Shown one piece after another: positions 1-7,259 of a DNA stretch of 64,000 nt. The notes beneath the pieces were generated by a model, which had not been told where the DNA came from, did not search any database, and was given only the letters and a program-made list of their open reading frames with translations. A program made the position numbers and the translations under genes. Numbering within the stretch: position 1 is the first letter of the stretch; each line of letters begins with the position of its first letter. The DNA comes from Trebonia sp963843745 (GTDB lineage Bacteria > Actinomycetota > Actinomycetes > Streptosporangiales > Streptosporangiaceae), in NCBI GenBank assembly GCA_963843745.1, contig CAWJLP010000005.1:62001-126000 (forward strand). Reading direction: 5' to 3'.

Positions 1-1
1 C

Positions 2-664
2 CGCAACGTCCGGCCCGGCGTCACGACCGACTACCTGGATCAGGTCGGGCACGACTTCCTCATCAGTCGCGGGGCGTACCCGTCCACGCTGGGCTACCGC
101 GGCTACCCCAAGTCGCTGTGCACCTCGCTGAACGAGGTCATCTGCCACGGCATCCCGGATGACACGATCATCAAAGATGGCGACATCGTCAATGTCGACA
201 TAACGGCTTTCATCGACGGCGTGCACGGGGACACCAACGCGACGTTCCTGGCCGGCGACGTGTCCGAGGAATCCCGGTTGCTGGTGGAGCGGACGCACGA
301 GGCCATGATGCGCGGCATCCGCGCCGTCGCCCCCGGCCGGCCGCTGAACGCCGTCGGCCGCGTCATCGAGTCCTACGCGCGCCGCTTCGGGTACGGCGTG
401 GTCCGCGACTTCACCGGGCACGGCATCGGCACCACGTTCCACTCCGGGCTGGTCGTGCCGCACTACGACGACCCGGACAACGACGTGATCATGGAAACGG
501 GCATGACGTTCACCATCGAGCCCATGCTCACCCTCGGCACGATCAAGTACGACATCTGGCCAGACGGGTGGACCGCGGTCACGCGGGACCGGAAGCGGAC
601 CGCCCAGTTCGAGCACACCGTCCTGGTCACCGAGGACGGCCACGAGATCCTGACGCTGCCTTAA
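2..664 (+). CDS. map: type I methionine aminopeptidase, 5' end cut by the window
   Basis: Removes the initiator methionine from nascent proteins in the cytoplasm using a two-metal centre. The reading frame is open from base 2, so the N-terminus lies outside the window; about 220 residues are visible. The family metal and catalytic residues are present: the CHGIP histidine (visible residue 49), the aspartates of NVDIT (66) and HGDTN (77), then GHGIG, the EPM glutamate and the QFEHT glutamate near the end. It stops at TAA immediately before the next gene's GTG, so the two are probably translationally coupled. Family assignment is secure; only the true start is unknown. Confidence 0.95.
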   Translation, partial: RNVRPGVTTDYLDQVGHDFLISRGAYPSTLGYRGYPKSLCTSLNEVICHGIPDDTIIKDGDIVNVDITAFIDGVHGDTNATFLAGDVSEESRLLVERTHEAMMRGIRAVAPGRPLNAVGRVIESYARRFGYGVVRDFTGHGIGTTFHSGLVVPHYDDPDNDVIMETGMTFTIEPMLTLGTIKYDIWPDGWTAVTRDRKRTAQFEHTVLVTEDGHEILTLP

Positions 665-1465
665 GTGGGCGAGTTCGAGTTCGACGCGGACACCCGGCTG
701 TCCGGGGACGGCCCCGACTTCGATGCGAGCCTCCCGGAGGACTGGGGAGGCATGCCCGGCGTCAACGGCGGCTTCATGCTGGCGCTGTGCACCCGCGCGC
801 TGGCGCGCGTGCTGCCGTTTCCCGACCCGCTCGTCGTCTCCGGCTTCTTCCTGCGGCCCGGCTCGCCGGGCGCGGCCCGGGTGAGCACCGAGGTGATCAG
901 GGCCGGCAAGACGACTGCCGTCGGCGAGGCCGCCCTGTGGCGGGACGGCAAGCAGGTGCTCCGCGCCACTGCCGCGTTCACCGACCTCGAGCAGGCCGCC
1001 GAGCGGCCGGGATCGCCCGGTCTCGCGTTCTCGGCCGGCGCCGCGCCGCACCTGCCGCCTCCCGAGGAGTGCTTCGGGTTCGAGCCTGGCGCGGTGCGCG
1101 GCGTCTCGATCGCCAGCCACTTCGACTACCGGATCCCGTCCGCGCCCGGCTGGCTGACCGGGCAGCCGAGCGGGAATCCGCGGTATGAATTCTGGATGCG
1201 GTTCCGTGACGGCCGCCCCGCGGACCTGCTGGCCCTGCCGCTGATCGTCGACGCGGCACCCCCCGCGGCGCTCGAGCTTGGCATCGCGTCCACCACGGTC
1301 GAGCTCACCGTGCACCTGCGCGCCCGCCCGGCGTCCGGCTGGCTGGCCTGCCGGGCGTGGACGAGCTACCTCGGCGGCGGCTATCACGAGGAAGATTTCG
1401 AAGTCTGGGACTCGGCTGGCACGCTGGTTGCCCAGGCTCGCCAGCTCGCGCTCATCCTCGGCTGA
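665..1465 (+). CDS. acyl-CoA thioesterase family protein (double hotdog fold)
   Basis: 266 residues. The N-terminal half (residues about 20-105, with GGMPGVNGGFMLALCTRAL followed by a GFFLRPG strand and a charged AGKTTAVGEA strand) and the C-terminal half (about 130-266, ending in EDFEVWDSAG and a hydrophobic strand) match the tandem hotdog layout of TesB-like acyl-CoA thioesterases of actinobacteria, which hydrolyse acyl-CoA in the cytoplasm. The substrate cannot be deduced. GTG at 665 directly abuts the map stop codon and there is no clear ribosome-binding site, so expression probably depends on coupling to map. Confidence 0.8.
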   Translation: MGEFEFDADTRLSGDGPDFDASLPEDWGGMPGVNGGFMLALCTRALARVLPFPDPLVVSGFFLRPGSPGAARVSTEVIRAGKTTAVGEAALWRDGKQVLRATAAFTDLEQAAERPGSPGLAFSAGAAPHLPPPEECFGFEPGAVRGVSIASHFDYRIPSAPGWLTGQPSGNPRYEFWMRFRDGRPADLLALPLIVDAAPPAALELGIASTTVELTVHLRARPASGWLACRAWTSYLGGGYHEEDFEVWDSAGTLVAQARQLALILG

Positions 1466-1474
1466 GGTCTTATC

Positions 1475-1498
1475 TTTATCCCGAACGGGCCCGTGGTG
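1475..1498 (+). repeat. 24-nt dispersed repeat, intergenic copy
   Basis: A 24-nt segment with core TTATCCCGAACGGGCCCG lies between the thioesterase stop and the HAD gene. It is identical to the reverse complement of 26826-26849 inside argC. Shorter relatives of its AT-rich plus CCSGAACG half occur at about six other places in the window (see findings). Confidence 0.75.
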
Positions 1499-1517
1499 TC
1501 TCTTCGAGGAGGCGGCG

Positions 1518-2171
1518 TTGATCGAGGCGGTCGTGTTCGACCTGGACGGGGTGCTCGTCGACTCCGAGCCGGTGTGGGAAGAGGTCCGCCGGGAGGTCGT
1601 CGTCGCCCACGGCGGGCACTGGCCGCCGGACGCGCAGGACCGGATGATGGGGATGAGCACCGCCGAGTGGTCGGCCTATCTGGTGACGGACCTCGGGGTG
1701 CGGCTGTCGCCCTCTCGGGTCGCGGAGGTGGTCGTCTCGGCGATGGCCGAGCGGTACCGGTCGCACCTGCCGCTGCTGCCCGGCGCGGTGGACGCCGTTC
1801 GGCTGATGGGCTCGCGGTTCACGCTGGGACTGGCGAGTTCCTCGCCCCGGTCGCTGATCGCCGTGGTGCTCGACGCGTCGGGGCTGCGGCCGTCGTTCGC
1901 GGCGGTGCGGTCCACCGAAGAGGAGGCGCGCGGCAAGCCCGCGCCGGACGTGTACCTGACGGTGGCTCGGCTGCTGGGCGTGCCGCCGGTTTCCTGCGCG
2001 GCGGTGGAAGACTCCTCCAACGGGCTGCGCTCGGCCGCGGCGGCGGGGCTCGCGGTGATCGCGGTGCCGCGGCCGGAGTACCCGCCGGCGCCGGACGCGC
2101 TCGCCGTGGCGCGGCTGGAGCTGGCCAGCCTCACGGAGCTGACCGTGGCGGCGGTTACGGCGCTGGGGTGA
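1518..2171 (+). CDS. HAD superfamily hydrolase, beta-phosphoglucomutase-like
   Basis: 217 residues. All four HAD motifs are visible: DLDGVLVD at the N-terminus (nucleophile aspartate), LASSSPRS (motif II), KPAPDVYL (motif III lysine) and VEDSSNG (motif IV acid pair), with a helical cap between motifs I and II as in the PGMB/phosphatase-like branch. The function would be a small phosphoester hydrolase or mutase; the substrate is unknown. I chose the TTG at 1518 because a GAGGAGG-like ribosome-binding site sits 5 nt upstream and the conserved first strand starts three residues in. The same frame is open further upstream without support. The 3' end overlaps the convergent lipoprotein gene by 17 bp. 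Confidence 0.85.
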   Translation: MIEAVVFDLDGVLVDSEPVWEEVRREVVVAHGGHWPPDAQDRMMGMSTAEWSAYLVTDLGVRLSPSRVAEVVVSAMAERYRSHLPLLPGAVDAVRLMGSRFTLGLASSSPRSLIAVVLDASGLRPSFAAVRSTEEEARGKPAPDVYLTVARLLGVPPVSCAAVEDSSNGLRSAAAAGLAVIAVPRPEYPPAPDALAVARLELASLTELTVAAVTALG

Positions 2172-3081
2172 GGACGGTAATGAAGTCTCGCGTCCAGCCG
2201 GTGAGGTACTGGCCGGCGGGGCGGTGCTGGCCGGGTACCCCGGGGCTGAGCGGGCCGCCCGGCCGGGACGCGGTGTCCAGCTGCACCCACTCGGGGTTGA
2301 TGTCGAGTTCCATGGCGGTCCGCGCGCCGCTGCCGGTCAGCGCCTCGGCCAGGTCGGCCGGCGTGGTGGACATGCTCGCCGCGTACATGAGCTCGCCGGC
2401 CGCGTTCTCGCCGAGCGCGGAGCGCGCCACGGACTCGGCGTGCCCGAGCGTGCCGCCCCAGCGCCACCACTTGGCCGACTCCGAGGTGGGCTTGCCGCCC
2501 GCGACGAGCGCCCAGAGGTTCTGCCTGACGCTGTAGACGGCCTCGCCCTTGACCGGCACGCCGTGGCCCCAGACGCCGACCGTCGCCTGGCCCGACGTGT
2601 CGATCACCAGGCTGGCCAGGCCGCCGCGGAGGGCCCGGACCACGTGGCCTTCCTGCTCGTAGCCGCCGGCCAGCGCGTCCAGCTTGAACCCGCTGTTGAA
2701 CGCGGCGAGCAGCCTTGATCGCTCCGTTCCGGTGATCGTCGGGCCGGCCTTGACCGGGCCGGCCAGCGGTCCCGGGTCATCGCTGCCGTTGTGCAGCGCG
2801 TACTGCACCGGGCCGCGGAACGTGGCGATGGTGATCAGCGATCCGTCCTTCATGGTCACCTGGGAGAAGATCACCCCGACCGGCCCGCCGCGCGGGACCG
2901 CGCGCCCGGCGGCCGCGGCCGTGGCCCAGCCGGTGCTCGTGTGCCCGGCGGGGACCGTCACCGTCTGTGCGGGGCGCGCCACCAGGGCCGTGCCGCATCC
3001 GGTCACAGCGGCGACGGCGGCGACGGCGGTGACGGCGGTCAGGAGCGGCAGCGGGCCAGCGGTCAGGCGGATCCGGGTCAC
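2155..3081 (-). CDS. putative lipoprotein with phosphodiester glycosidase (NAGPA/DUF2233) domain
   Basis: 308 residues. The N-terminus has a hydrophobic stretch ending in a lipobox-like AVTGCG at about residues 25-30, so the mature protein is probably lipid-anchored outside the membrane. The body carries the signature of phosphodiester glycosidase/NAGPA domains: AFNSGFKLD, a GGY, then ASLVIDTSGQATVGVWG, and near the end MELDINPEW. Proteins of this family cleave GlcNAc-phosphodiesters or related exopolysaccharide links; the substrate here is not known. It begins about 25 nt after the terminator of the ABC exporter operon and is therefore probably a separate transcription unit. Confidence 0.75.
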   Translation of the reverse strand: MTRIRLTAGPLPLLTAVTAVAAVAAVTGCGTALVARPAQTVTVPAGHTSTGWATAAAAGRAVPRGGPVGVIFSQVTMKDGSLITIATFRGPVQYALHNGSDDPGPLAGPVKAGPTITGTERSRLLAAFNSGFKLDALAGGYEQEGHVVRALRGGLASLVIDTSGQATVGVWGHGVPVKGEAVYSVRQNLWALVAGGKPTSESAKWWRWGGTLGHAESVARSALGENAAGELMYAASMSTTPADLAEALTGSGARTAMELDINPEWVQLDTASRPGGPLSPGVPGQHRPAGQYLTGWTRDFITVLTPAP

Positions 3082-3105
3082 TGGTACATCCTGGCGGAAA
3101 AAATT

Positions 3106-3159
3106 CTGCCGATCGCGCGATCCAGCCTCTCTGTAAGGTATGGATCGCGCGATCGGCAG
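3106..3159 (-). terminator. intrinsic terminator of the ABC exporter operon
   Basis: Perfect 19-bp inverted repeat (3106-3124 with 3141-3159, arm CTGCCGATCGCGCGATCCA) with a 16-nt loop. Read on the minus strand, the stem is followed by AATTTTTTCC, a proper U-tract. It lies 16 nt beyond the permease stop and before the lipoprotein start. Confidence 0.9.
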
Positions 3160-3174
3160 GCCCCCGGAAAGGGG

Positions 3175-4131
3175 TTAGGCGTCGCGCTTGCGGAACAGGT
3201 ACGCGCCGACCGTCAGGAACACGGCGGCGTAGATCAGCGTCACCCCGAACTGCGGCCAGGCCGACCACAGGTGCTGGTTGGTCTGGCCGATGGTCACCGA
3301 GAGCACCCGGCCCGCGGCGTCGGGGAAGAACCGCATGATGTCCCAGCGCCAGTTGTCGGGCAGGATCTGGATGATGATCGGCAGCACGAACATCAGGCCG
3401 ATGACCGAGGTGATCGCGCCGGCGGTGTGCCGGATGATCGCGCCGAGGCCGAACGCGATCATCGCGACGACCGTCACGAACAGCGCGGTGCCGACGATCG
3501 CGGTGAGCACGGTGCCCGGAGAGATCACGATCGTGCCGATGAAGTGATAGATCGGCGGCGCGTTGCTGTTGGGCCCGCCGGGGGGCGGGCTCATGTTGAC
3601 GTCCCGCGGGATCGTGACGGAGTGGAACAGCGAGGCGGCGACCCCGGAGCCCGACATGGCCGCCTGGCCGACGAAGAACGAGACGAACGAGGTGATCAGC
3701 GAGACGATCAGCGTCACCGTGCCGAACACGATCAGCTTCGCGGCGTAGACCGTGCCGCGCCGCGGCATCGCGGTCAGCGACGTGCGGATCATCCCCGTGG
3801 AGTACTCGGACGTGATCACCATCGCGCCGAGCACCGCGATGATCAGCTGGCCGAGCTCGAAGAAGGCGATCAGCGACGCCTGCGCGGCGTCCGTCCCGGC
3901 CGCGTTCCACGGTTGGTTATGGATGTTGGACGCGATGCCGAAGCCGGCGATGGCGGCGATGCCGACGCTGACGATGAACATCGCCGCGATCGTCCAGTAG
4001 GTGGAGCGGACCGAGCGGAGCTTGGTGAACTCCGAGCGGATCGCGCCGGGCAGCCCGGCGCGGCCGGTCGCCGGCGGCAGCGCCGACAGCCGCAGTGCCG
4101 GGGCAGAGCCTGGTGCAGTAGTGGTAGCCAT
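3175..4131 (-). CDS. ABC-2 type transporter permease
   Basis: 318 residues. After a Pro/Ala-rich cytoplasmic start and the typical amphipathic EFTKLRSVRSTYWT segment there are about six hydrophobic spans, with a large extracytoplasmic loop after the first (SNIHNQPWNA region) and an SEYSTGMIRTSLTAMP segment characteristic of ABC-2/BcrB-like permeases of actinobacteria. It starts 3 nt after the stop of the ATPase gene, so both subunits are co-translated. Such pairs export lipids, peptides or drugs; no substrate can be assigned from sequence. Confidence 0.88.
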   Translation of the reverse strand: MATTTAPGSAPALRLSALPPATGRAGLPGAIRSEFTKLRSVRSTYWTIAAMFIVSVGIAAIAGFGIASNIHNQPWNAAGTDAAQASLIAFFELGQLIIAVLGAMVITSEYSTGMIRTSLTAMPRRGTVYAAKLIVFGTVTLIVSLITSFVSFFVGQAAMSGSGVAASLFHSVTIPRDVNMSPPPGGPNSNAPPIYHFIGTIVISPGTVLTAIVGTALFVTVVAMIAFGLGAIIRHTAGAITSVIGLMFVLPIIIQILPDNWRWDIMRFFPDAAGRVLSVTIGQTNQHLWSAWPQFGVTLIYAAVFLTVGAYLFRKRDA

Positions 4132-4134
4132 TGG

Positions 4135-5073
4135 TCAGACCCCGCTTCCGATCGTAGCGGCACCGGTGCGCGCCTCGGCGTGGTACTCCACGGCGTCCGC
4201 GGTCACTTCCATGTACGCCTCTTCCAGCGAGGCGCGCATGACGCTCAGCTCGTGCAGCCGGATGCCCTGCTCGAAGGCGATGTCGCCGACCATGTCGGCG
4301 AGCATCCCGCGGACCAGCAGCGAGCCGTCGTTCTCCACGGTGGCGGTGCCGCCCTTAGCCGCCACGGCGAGCAGCAGCTGGTCAGGGGAGGGTGTCCGCA
4401 CCCGCACCGCCGCACCGGACGAGCGGGCGATGAACTCGGCCATCGTGCAGTCGGCGATGAGCTTGCCCCTGCCGATCACGATCAGGTGGTCGGCGGTGTT
4501 CTCCATTTCCGACATCAGGTGGCTGGACACGAAGACCGTGCGGCCCTCGGCGGCCAGCGCCTTCATGAGGTTCCTGATCCACAGGATGCCCTCGGGGTCG
4601 AGCCCGTTCACCGGCTCGTCGAACATGAGCATGTGCGGGTCGCCGAGCATGGTCGCCGCGATGCCGAGCCGCTGGCTCATGCCGAGCGAGAAGCCCTTGG
4701 ACCGCTTGCGCGCCACGTCGGAAAGCCCGACCAGCTCGAGCACCTCGCCGACACGCGACGTCGGCAGGTTGTTGGTCTGTGCCAGGCACAGCAGGTGGTT
4801 GTAGGCGCTGCGGCCCCCGTGCACCGCCTTCGCGTCCAGCAGGGCGCCGACCTCGCGCATGGGGTACGCCAGGTCCTGGTACTGCCTGCCGTCAACGGTG
4901 ACCGTCCCCGCGTCCGCGTAGTCGAGCCCGAGAATCAGCCGCATGGTGGTGGTCTTGCCTGCGCCGTTCGGGCCGAGGAAACCGGTCACCTTGCCCGGCT
5001 CGATGCCGAAAGAAAGATCGCTGACGGCGACTTTATCGCCGTATCGCTTCGTGAGGCCCCGTACCTCGATCAT
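4135..5073 (-). CDS. ABC transporter ATP-binding protein (BcrA-like)
   Basis: 312 residues. Walker A is GPNGAGKTT (about residues 34-42), the signature is FSLGMSQRL, Walker B with the catalytic glutamate is MLMFDEPVNGLDPEG, and the switch histidine is in VSSHLMSEME. The GFSLGMSQRLGIA type of signature is usual for bacitracin/lantibiotic-type and other actinobacterial ABC-2 exporters. The C-terminal 90 residues form the usual ASLEEAYMEVT extension. ATG at 5073 is preceded by an AGAGAGGA ribosome-binding site. First gene of a two-gene operon with the permease that ends at the 3106-3159 terminator. Confidence 0.92.
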   Translation of the reverse strand: MIEVRGLTKRYGDKVAVSDLSFGIEPGKVTGFLGPNGAGKTTTMRLILGLDYADAGTVTVDGRQYQDLAYPMREVGALLDAKAVHGGRSAYNHLLCLAQTNNLPTSRVGEVLELVGLSDVARKRSKGFSLGMSQRLGIAATMLGDPHMLMFDEPVNGLDPEGILWIRNLMKALAAEGRTVFVSSHLMSEMENTADHLIVIGRGKLIADCTMAEFIARSSGAAVRVRTPSPDQLLLAVAAKGGTATVENDGSLLVRGMLADMVGDIAFEQGIRLHELSVMRASLEEAYMEVTADAVEYHAEARTGAATIGSGV

Positions 5074-5159
5074 GGGAGATTTATCCTCTCTGCTTAGAGA
5101 CGACTCCAGTGTTGCCGGCGCGGGGTAGGTAGGGCGTCGGTCCTAGTGATGATTCCGGT

Positions 5160-5600
5160 CTACTCCCCCGGGGTGATACCGGGCGATCCGGGCCGCGCGG
5201 CGTAGTGCAGGCTCACCGAGTACCCGTGACCCGCGCCGAGCAGCCGGTGCGGGGCGCCGTCGCCGTGCACCCGGACCCGGCCCGCGCGCAGCGGGCGGCC
5301 CGCCTCGGCGGCTTCCCCGGCGAGCAGCGTGGCGTACCCGCAGCCGCAGTCGGTGACCGCGCCGGGAGGCAGCACGACCAGCCACGCGCCGGCCGTTCCC
5401 GGCACCGGGACGCGCACCGGGGCGCCCGGATCGAAGCGGACCAGGTCCCACCAGCGCTGCGGGGCGGCGGCGAGCTCGCTGAGCTGGCCCGCCCGGCGGC
5501 CGTCGGTGTGCGGCGCGGCGCTTTCACGAGACGACGGCAGCGGCGCGAACGGGGCCGCGAGCTGGGCGATCTCAGGAGCAACCGAAAGGTCGGCGTTCAA
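5160..5600 (-). CDS. cysteine-dioxygenase-like cupin protein with missing metal ligands
   Basis: 146 residues. The order of conserved pieces (RWWDLVRFDP, AWLVVLPPG, LAGEA, GAPHRLLGAG, YSVSLHYA) resembles the small actinobacterial cysteine dioxygenase family, cupins that oxidise cysteine to cysteine sulfinate with Fe held by a HxH pair and a later histidine. Where the first pair (HDHG) is expected this protein reads DCGCG, while the later PHR and SLHY histidines remain. It may therefore be inactive, bind another metal or be a sensor. TTG at 5600 follows a GAAGGAACC-type ribosome-binding site, and a Cys-rich leader peptide ends 47 nt upstream, which supports a sulfur-related role. Assignment is tentative. 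Confidence 0.5.
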   Translation of the reverse strand: MNADLSVAPEIAQLAAPFAPLPSSRESAAPHTDGRRAGQLSELAAAPQRWWDLVRFDPGAPVRVPVPGTAGAWLVVLPPGAVTDCGCGYATLLAGEAAEAGRPLRAGRVRVHGDGAPHRLLGAGHGYSVSLHYAARPGSPGITPGE

Positions 5601-5647
5601 CGAGAGGTTCCTTCACGTGTTGGCTGGACTGACTCCTGGGTGCGAGG

Positions 5648-5701
5648 TCAGCGACAACACGCGGGAACGCGGCAGCACAGCATGGCGACTCGGGTGCTCA
5701 T
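5648..5701 (-). CDS. Cys-rich leader peptide upstream of the cupin gene
   Basis: Encodes MSTRVAMLCCRVPACCR (17 residues, stop TGA at 5648-5650), with two CC pairs; an in-frame ATG four codons earlier (5713) is an alternative start. Short peptides ending in paired cysteines lie ahead of sulfur/cysteine genes in mycobacteria, where cysteine-responsive attenuation through such upstream ORFs has been reported. The adjacent downstream gene being cysteine-dioxygenase-like fits that pattern. No strong ribosome-binding site is visible, so it may be leaderless. Confidence 0.65.
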   Translation of the reverse strand: MSTRVAMLCCRVPACCR

Positions 5702-5745
5702 GCGTGCTGGCATGGGCACTAGGAGACCGTAAACACGGTGTGTTG

Positions 5746-6819
5746 TCAAGTCGGCAGGCCAGCGGCGGCGAGCTCCTTGAGGGCGGCTTTGATGTCGTCT
5801 GTTTTGATGTCGTCTGTTTTGATGTCGTCTGTTTTGATGTCGTCCGCGGTGCGACCGTCGCCTGCCTGCCACGCGGCGGCGGCGAGCGCGCGCAGGCCGT
5901 CGATGGCGCTGCCCGAGCCGTTCAGGGCAAACCCGGTGCCCTGACCGCCCTGGGCCCGCAGCGCCGTCCAGCCGCCGCACGTCGCGCCGTCATCCGTAAG
6001 AGTGACATCCGGGTACGGCTGGAGCAGGGCGTCGAGTGTTTCGCCGATGTAGGTAGGGCGCTGCGACGGCGGCGCGAGCACGACGTCGGCGGGGCGGGAG
6101 ACCCCGGTGAGCACCAGCAGGCTGTCGGCGCCGGCGCGGTGCGCGGCCTCGATATCGGTGTCCAGCCGGTCGCCGACGACGAGCGGGTTCTTCGCGTTCG
6201 TGCGGATCACCGACTCGCGGTGCAGCGGCGGTTCCGGCTTGCCCGCGATGACCGGCGCGGTGCCGGTCGCGTAAGCGATGACCTGGAGCAGCGACCCGTT
6301 GCCCGGCTGGATGCCGCGCGGGCCGGGCAGGGTGCTGTCCGCGTTGGTGCCGACGAACAGCGCCCCCGCCCGCACGGCGAGGCCGCCCTCGGCGAGAGTC
6401 GCGTACATGATGCCGGGGCCGTAGCCCTGGACGACCGCCTTCGGCTGGTCGATGGCGGTGGACACCGGCGTGAGGCCGCGTTCCCTGACGGCGAGCCGCA
6501 GCGCGGTCGCACCGATGACGAGGACCTTGGCGCCCGGCGGCAGCCTGTCGGCGAGCAGCCGGGCCGCGGCCTGAGCGGAGGTGACGACGTCGGCCTCATC
6601 GGCGGGGACGTTCATGCCCGCCAGCAGGCCCGCGATGGCCGCCGGGGTGCGGGAGGCGTTGTTGGTGACGTAGGCGAGGCGCATGCCGCCGCGCTTGGCC
6701 CGCTGGAGGGCCTCGGGAGCGCCCGGTATCGGGACGCCGCCGATGTACACCACGCCGTCCAGGTCGAGCAGCGCCACGTCGTAGGCGGCGCCGAGGGGCC
6801 GGGAACCTGCCGTCATCAC
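5746..6819 (-). CDS. HAD-IIA family hydrolase (NagD/phosphoglycolate phosphatase-like)
   Basis: 357 residues. HAD motifs: DLDGVVYIGG (residues about 19-28), VTNNASRTP (motif II), AGKPEPPLH (motif III) and VVGDRLDTDIEAA (motif IV), with the large C2-type cap between II and III that defines HAD-IIA/NagD sugar-phosphate or 4-nitrophenyl phosphatases. A conserved GGWTALR segment follows. The C-terminus ends in four imperfect DIKTD/DIKAA repeats encoded by a 15-bp tandem repeat, a non-family addition. It starts inside the ATGA overlap with the TPR gene (6816-6819), so the two form an operon. Confidence 0.88.
   Translation of the reverse strand: MMTAGSRPLGAAYDVALLDLDGVVYIGGVPIPGAPEALQRAKRGGMRLAYVTNNASRTPAAIAGLLAGMNVPADEADVVTSAQAAARLLADRLPPGAKVLVIGATALRLAVRERGLTPVSTAIDQPKAVVQGYGPGIMYATLAEGGLAVRAGALFVGTNADSTLPGPRGIQPGNGSLLQVIAYATGTAPVIAGKPEPPLHRESVIRTNAKNPLVVGDRLDTDIEAAHRAGADSLLVLTGVSRPADVVLAPPSQRPTYIGETLDALLQPYPDVTLTDDGATCGGWTALRAQGGQGTGFALNGSGSAIDGLRALAAAAWQAGDGRTADDIKTDDIKTDDIKTDDIKAALKELAAAGLPT
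5791..5844. repeat. 15-bp in-frame tandem repeat in the HAD-IIA gene
   Basis: Three identical copies of GATGTCGTCTGTTTT (5791-5835) followed by a 9-bp partial copy. It encodes consecutive DIKTD units at the extreme C-terminus. The AT-richer unit contrasts with the surrounding high-GC coding sequence. Confidence 0.95.
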
Positions 6820-7256
6820 TCCGCCATCCGCTTGCGGGCCTCGAGGGTCGCGCGCACCTGGCGGAGTGCGTCGGTATACGGCTTGCGGTCCGGCCGCATC
6901 GCGGCCGCCAGGGCGAGGTACTCCGCGGCGGCCTCGGGGTCGCCGGTGCGGGCGAGCGCCAGCCCCAGCCCGAAGTGCGCGTAGTCGTCGCTCGGGCTCG
7001 CCTCCACGATCACGCGGAAGTTGTCCGCCGCCTCCGCGTACCGCCCGGCGTCGAACTGAGCGCGGGCGAGGGCCTCGCGCACGCTGCGCGACTGCGGCTC
7101 GGCCGCCGCCGCGCGCTGCAGCACCTGGGCCGCGGCGGCCGGGCTGCCCTTGCCGAGCAGTTCCATCCCGGTGGTGTACCAGGCGTGCACGTCGTCCGTT
7201 TCTGGGTTGTTTTCCTGAAACGGGGAATCCCAGCCGCCGCTTGGTCCTTCAGACAT
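6816..7256 (-). CDS. tetratricopeptide repeat protein
   Basis: About 146 residues starting at MSEGPSGG (an alternative ATG lies at 7271). Two to three degenerate TPR units are visible from residue about 25: AWYTTGMELLGKGSPAAAAQ, LARAQFDAGRYAEAADN and HFGLGLALARTGDPEAAAEY, each with the W/Y-G-Y-A-style TPR spacing; the tail is basic (RATLEARKRMAE). TPRs mediate protein-protein contacts; the partner is unknown. It overlaps the HAD-IIA start by ATGA. Its start is only 3 nt from the divergent DUF1015 start. Confidence 0.8.
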   Translation of the reverse strand: MSEGPSGGWDSPFQENNPETDDVHAWYTTGMELLGKGSPAAAAQVLQRAAAAEPQSRSVREALARAQFDAGRYAEAADNFRVIVEASPSDDYAHFGLGLALARTGDPEAAAEYLALAAAMRPDRKPYTDALRQVRATLEARKRMAE

Positions 7257-7259
7257 GAT

